Assembly: GCA_024690825.1 (NCBI GenBank)
Contig: JAILOK010000116.1
Span: 1 to 54,722 of the forward strand
Length of the DNA stretch: 54,722 nt
Origin: Lachnospiraceae bacterium
GTDB taxonomy: Bacteria; Bacillota; Clostridia; Lachnospirales; Lachnospiraceae
Direction: 5' to 3'
Positions 51,929-54,722 of this stretch are shown here, piece by piece; position 1 is the stretch's first letter, and each line of letters opens with the position of its first letter. A program made the position numbers and the translations under genes. The notes beneath the pieces are model-generated. The model did no database searches, was not told the origin of the DNA, and saw only the letters and a list, made by a program, of their open reading frames with translations.

Positions 51929-52942
51929 TTATATAGTTTCTTTCAGGTTTTCCAGGGCATCGATCACCCTGTCGCACCAGGCGTCAAATTCGGGATCTTC
52001 AACCTGACATTCGGGATGGGAAAGGACATATTCCAGGGAACGCCGTACACCTGAATGAAAGGGTACGGTTGTCTGCATCTGCGGGACGAGCGCCTTGATT
52101 TTCCTGTTGTCAAAGACAACGGAGTTTGATTTGTCACCGATAAGTGATCCGGTAAAGTCATATTTTTCGCCGACTGCAGCGAGAAAATCTGAAGAAACAT
52201 GGTATGCTTTCAGTTTTACGCCAAGAGCATCTGCTATCGTTTCATAGATCTGGTTCCAGGTCAGGGTTTCATCTGAAGTGATCTGAAATGCTTCTCCTAT
52301 AGCATGACGGTTTCCCATGAGTCCCGTAAATCCAACTGCAAAATCTTCATTGAAGGTCAATGTCCAGAGGCTTGTTCCGTCACCCTGGATGATCACGGGC
52401 TTTTCTTCCCGCATTCTTTTGATAACCTGCCAGAAGCCTTTTGTACCGTGAACTCCAAGGGGGATATTTCTTTCGTCATAGGTGTGTGAAGGACGGACTA
52501 TGGTCACCGGAAATCCTTCCCCGGAATACTTTTTCATCAGGAATGCTTCGCATTCTATCTTGTCCCTGGAGTACTGCCAGTAAGGGTTTGAAAGAGTGGT
52601 GCCCTCATTTATTATATAGCTGCGTACAGGTTTGTGATAGGCAGAGGCGGAGCTGATATAGATATACTGGTCCGTGATGTCCTTGAAGAGCCTGTAGTCA
52701 CGTTCGATCTGATCTACGGTAAATCCTATGAATTCGCATACGGCATCAAAGCGCAAGCCGGACAGTTTTCTGCGCACATCCTCTTCGTTGTTAATGTCGG
52801 AAATGATGGAGTTTACCCCGTCAAGAATATCGTTGTTTCTGTTTCCGCGGTTTAAGAGAAAGACATCCCAGCCATCCTTTACAAGTTTTTTTGTAATTGC
52901 CATGCTGATCTGTCCCGTGCCGCCGATCAATAATGCTTTCAT
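51929..52942 (-). CDS. NAD-dependent epimerase/dehydratase (extended SDR)
   Basis: 337 residues. The N-terminal dinucleotide motif is KALLIGGTGQISMAITKKL, with NRGNRN after the second strand. The active-site serine region is YISSASAY, and the YxxxK pair appears as YSRDK. FVITIVRPSHTYD-type sequence (VTIVRPSHTY) marks the substrate-pocket strand. The family acts on nucleotide sugars or small carbonyl compounds; substrate is not predictable. GAGGAAAT precedes the start on the minus strand. It lies 69 bases downstream of the Gfo/Idh/MocA gene, also on the minus strand, but each may be separately transcribed. Confidence 0.85.
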   Translation of the reverse strand: MKALLIGGTGQISMAITKKLVKDGWDVFLLNRGNRNNDILDGVNSIISDINNEEDVRRKLSGLRFDAVCEFIGFTVDQIERDYRLFKDITDQYIYISSASAYHKPVRSYIINEGTTLSNPYWQYSRDKIECEAFLMKKYSGEGFPVTIVRPSHTYDERNIPLGVHGTKGFWQVIKRMREEKPVIIQGDGTSLWTLTFNEDFAVGFTGLMGNRHAIGEAFQITSDETLTWNQIYETIADALGVKLKAYHVSSDFLAAVGEKYDFTGSLIGDKSNSVVFDNRKIKALVPQMQTTVPFHSGVRRSLEYVLSHPECQVEDPEFDAWCDRVIDALENLKETI

Positions 52943-53010
52943 TTATTTCCTCCTATACAAAACGGTTCATAATCTGTCAGGGTATGTAATCTGATGTCCG
53001 GGTCCCGGGA

Positions 53011-54003
53011 TTATTTTTTTCTGATATCATAATACCCGGTTTCGGCGAATATGCTGTCCATCAGTTTTGAATTCCTGATCGAAAATTCAGGAGAGACAAG
53101 AGGTTTTTCACCGTTTAAGATACATCTTCCAAGCTGTTCGGTCTCAAGGCAGTAGTTCTGCTTTACCGTAAGTTTTTTCTCTGTTACTTTGTTGTCAGTG
53201 TATATCCTGTAGTTTACATCACCGTCCTGATTATATTCTACATCGGATCTGATCGATCCTTTTTCGCCGTAGATGTAAAGCGAATCATATCTGGCATCAG
53301 TATCGGTTCCCAGAATCATACCGACATCAAACGACGCGCGGATGCCATTTTCAAAGCGTATGACAGCCGATGTCATCATGTCAACACCCTCGTCTGAAAA
53401 CTCGGAGGAGGCTTTAACAAAGACAGGATCTGAATCTGTTAAAGAGAGGATCATGGTAGTGCAGTAGCATCCCAGATCATACATGGCACCACCGCCCTGA
53501 TCCCTGTGCAGGCGGATGTCTTCACTGTAGCCCTGGGTGATAAAGGAAGATCTGATGAACACCGGATTTCCGATAATGCCGCCTTTTATTTCATTTTTAA
53601 GGCTTTCGACATAGGAACTGTGGAGATAGGCATAGGCTTCCATAAGAAAAACACCGTTTTCTTCTGCTGTCCTGAACATTTCCGCGGCATCTGCCGAATT
53701 CAGTGCCAGGGGCTTTTCACAAAGAACATGTTTTTTCTTTTCAAGCGCAGCTTTCACCCACTGAAGGTGCATACCGTTCGGAAGAGGTATATAGACTGCC
53801 TCGACTTCATCATCATTAAGCAGCTCATCATAGCTTCCGTATGACTTCTCAAAGCCGAACTCCTCTTTGAATGCCCTGGCTTTATCGGGATTTCTGCCGG
53901 CAATGGCAGCAAGATGGCAGTTTTCAGCCATCTTCATTCCCGGAATAGTGCAGTTTTTTGCGATGTTTGCGGTTCCAAGAACACCCCATCTGACTTTTTC
54001 CAT
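53011..54003 (-). CDS. Gfo/Idh/MocA family oxidoreductase
   Basis: 330 residues from the ATG complementary to 54001-54003, preceded by AAGGAGAC; the longer frame from 54105 lacks a ribosome site. The N-terminal Rossmann motif is WGVLGTANIAKNC, VYIPLPNGMHLQWV is the inter-strand segment, and CEKPLALN holds the conserved EKP lysine. The C-terminal alpha/beta domain includes GGGAMYDLGCYC, typical of dimeric dihydrodiol/glucose-fructose oxidoreductase-like members. It probably oxidises a sugar or inositol derivative with NAD(P). The neighbouring SDR gene suggests joint carbohydrate metabolism, but no specific pathway is supported. Confidence 0.9.
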   Translation of the reverse strand: MEKVRWGVLGTANIAKNCTIPGMKMAENCHLAAIAGRNPDKARAFKEEFGFEKSYGSYDELLNDDEVEAVYIPLPNGMHLQWVKAALEKKKHVLCEKPLALNSADAAEMFRTAEENGVFLMEAYAYLHSSYVESLKNEIKGGIIGNPVFIRSSFITQGYSEDIRLHRDQGGGAMYDLGCYCTTMILSLTDSDPVFVKASSEFSDEGVDMMTSAVIRFENGIRASFDVGMILGTDTDARYDSLYIYGEKGSIRSDVEYNQDGDVNYRIYTDNKVTEKKLTVKQNYCLETEQLGRCILNGEKPLVSPEFSIRNSKLMDSIFAETGYYDIRKK

Positions 54004-54212
54004 AAATATGTCTCCTTTTCTTTTTGAATAATAAGAAATACAGAGTATATGAGTTGTTTTAATTGATAGCGGCCAAACTTCTACATTCGGATGTGATCTG
54101 TTCAATATATTACTATGCAGATGCGGTTAAAGTAAATGCCTTACGAAAAGAAAAAAATCGGATCTTTCAAAAGAATTGGATATCAGCAGGATCCGGTGGA
54201 CTTTCATCGCGC

Positions 54213-54242
54213 TTGACAGGTCTTGGATCACGATAGTATAAT
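54213..54242 (+). promoter_or_regulatory. Strong promoter of the tRNA-Met locus
   Basis: Perfect TTGACA (54213-54218) and TATAAT (54237-54242) separated by 18 bases. Transcription would begin near 54249, just before the broken tRNA half at 54263, so both the broken and intact copies would be on one transcript. The gap between the Gfo/Idh/MocA start and this promoter (54004-54212) shows no gene or recognised element. Confidence 0.8.
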
Positions 54243-54262
54243 AATTGAGTTGTTTTTGGAAA

Positions 54263-54360
54263 GGCGAGACAGCTCGGCTGCATGAACATCCGGTGGATGT
54301 TCATGTGGAGCGTAATGAGCGCGATGCGCGAATGCGACCCGTACTAGAGCACACGGTTCA
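54263..54360 (+). pseudogene. tRNA-Met 5' half interrupted in the D loop by a hairpin insert
   Basis: GGCGAGACAGCTCGGCTG (54263-54280) matches the intact tRNA 5' end at 16 of 18 bases. CTAGAGCACACGGTTCA (54344-54360) matches its next segment exactly, up to the CA of the anticodon. Between them is a 63-base insert starting with an 11-bp perfect hairpin, CATGAACATCC-GGT-GGATGTTCATG, followed by GC-rich sequence. The copy ends inside the anticodon. It lies 12 bases upstream of the intact tRNA. Confidence 0.8.
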
Positions 54361-54372
54361 GAAAATGAATAA

Positions 54373-54446
54373 GGCGAGATAGCTCAGCTGGCTAGAGCAC
54401 ACGGTTCATACCCGTGGTGTCGAGGGTTCGAGTCCCCCTCTCGCTA
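54373..54446 (+). tRNA. tRNA-Met (anticodon CAT, elongator type)
   Basis: 74 bases. The acceptor GGCGAGA pairs with TCTCGCT (G1-U72 wobble) with discriminator A. The anticodon stem CACGG/CCGTG encloses loop TTCATAC. The stem lacks the three G-C pairs of initiators, so this is elongator Met, although tRNA-Ile2 with a modified CAT is not excluded by sequence. The T stem GAGGG/CCCCC has an A-C mismatch at positions 50-64. CCA is not encoded. Confidence 0.9.
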
Positions 54447-54454
54447 CACAAAAG

Positions 54455-54477
54455 AGAGCCCGAAAGGGCTCTTTTTT
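54455..54477 (+). terminator. Terminator after tRNA-Met
   Basis: AGAGCCC, loop GAAA, GGGCTCT, then TTTTT. The flanks extend the symmetry outward: TCTCGCTACACAAAA on the left (including the tRNA 3' end) is the exact complement of TTTTGTGTAGCGAGA on the right. Confidence 0.85.
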
Positions 54478-54480
54478 GTG

Positions 54481-54514
54481 TAGCGAGAAAAGAATCAAAC
54501 CGAAGACAGCACGG
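54481..54514 (-). pseudogene. Degenerate inverted copy of the tRNA-Met 3' half
   Basis: TAGCGAGAAAAGAATCAAAC and the following bases to GCACGG align with the reverse complement of the tRNA 3' half (TAGCGAGAGGGGGACTCGAA, continuing to ACCACGG). The first eight bases are identical and the rest is diverged. It is placed head-to-head with the intact tRNA across the terminator. Confidence 0.55.
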
Positions 54515-54526
54515 AGTGGTGGAGAG

Positions 54527-54600
54527 GGCGCTGGACGTCCAGTGGACGTCCGCTTAGCGCCGACCGGAGCGGAGCGTAGACCGAGTCCCCCTCTCGCTAC
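54527..54600 (+). repeat. Hairpin plus 19-bp direct repeat of the tRNA-Met 3' end
   Basis: GGCGCT (54527-54532) and AGCGCC (54556-54561) enclose two copies of the self-complementary GGACGTCC. After GC-rich sequence, CGAGTCCCCCTCTCGCTAC (54582-54600) repeats bases 54429-54447 of the intact tRNA exactly. The organisation (hairpin, GC-rich tract, tRNA piece) mirrors that of the upstream broken copy. Such a tRNA 3'-end repeat is also what an integrative element attachment core looks like. Confidence 0.65.
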
Positions 54601-54607
54601 TAATTGA

Positions 54608-54650
54608 AAAATGGCTGGAAGTCAGTAAAATCAAGACTTCCAGCCATTTT
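54608..54650. terminator. Bidirectional terminator-like hairpin near the right end
   Basis: AAAATGGCTGGAAGTC (54608-54623) is exactly complementary to GACTTCCAGCCATTTT (54635-54650), a 16-bp stem ending in A/T tracts on both sides. Beyond it, a minus-strand frame is open from the window edge to a TGA at 54650-54652 but is too short to identify. Confidence 0.7.
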
Positions 54651-54674
54651 CATTTCTCAAAAAACACCCAAATT

Positions 54675-54694
54675 TTTGGGAACATTTGGGAACA
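54675..54694. repeat. Tandem 10-bp repeat at the right edge
   Basis: TTTGGGAACA occurs twice in tandem (54675-54684 and 54685-54694), next to the small palindrome CCCAAA-TTT-TTGGG. Function unknown; the window ends before its context can be read. Confidence 0.5.
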
Positions 54695-54722
54695 ATAGAC
54701 AAATTTAAGAAATTTATCTATT

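Noticed and set aside
54447-54581. Minimal integrated element between the two tRNA-Met 3'-end repeats
   Set aside because: The 134-base interval has no coding capacity. A footprint or repeat unit is more likely than a complete element.
1-54722. CRISPR arrays, rRNA genes, insertion sequences
   Set aside because: No regularly spaced repeats, no rRNA sequence and no transposase-like reading frame were seen.

Overview
The window looks like a chromosomal segment of a motile, anaerobic Clostridia bacterium, most likely a member of the Lachnospiraceae. This rests on Gram-positive PolC, SpoVG, the paired GlgC/GlgD subunits, an IleS of the long eukaryote-like type, DUF4153 and LytTR/DUF3021 proteins, strong GGAGG ribosome sites and moderate G+C. 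The genus is not determinable by reading alone. No plasmid or phage core genes are seen; a possible integrative-element boundary lies at the right end.

Layout. 1-7255: tail of a regulator, then surface-polymer genes (DUF4422 protein, glycerol-1-phosphate dehydrogenase family) and a tight set of cyclic-nucleotide-binding-fold protein, ribulose-phosphate-epimerase-like protein, IspD/TarI-like cytidylyltransferase and zinc polyol dehydrogenase. Together these could make a CDP-activated polyol such as CDP-ribitol. A DUF4153 membrane protein runs the other way inside this block. 7290-9974: beta-helix lipoprotein and a LytTR-DUF3021 pair. 9975-13342: a flagellin with a built-in metallopeptidase (flagellinolysin type), preceded by a sigma-28 promoter and two CsrA-like sites, and followed by a convergent EF-hand-like calcium-binding protein. 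13343-17429: secreted esterase and a hybrid sensor kinase. 17486-23767: polC, tRNA-Val, an Fe-S aldo/keto reductase and a PilZ protein. 23883-26753: tRNA-Ala, glgC, glgD, spoVG. 26862-32393: pth-mfd, with convergent pncB. 32406-32900: a nested inverted-repeat region between divergent promoters. 32901-47534: ileS, glgP, an aconitase-family hydratase, carAB-queH-argS. 47706-51904: a MacAB-like adaptor/ATPase/permease followed by a small protein with a double-glycine leader. 51929-54003: two NAD(P)-dependent oxidoreductases on the minus strand. 54213-54722: a tRNA-Met locus surrounded by broken tRNA copies and hairpins.

The best candidates for something unusual are: (1) the proteolytic flagellin with an apparent CsrA-type leader; (2) a tRNA-Met half-gene split by a hairpin insert and lying between a strong promoter and the intact tRNA, with further broken copies downstream; (3) the roughly 360-bp nested palindromic region between pncB and ileS, a terminal motif of which recurs near 22.1 kb; (4) the GG-leader small protein next to a three-part exporter. 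All functional statements are from reading the sequence; no database search was run.
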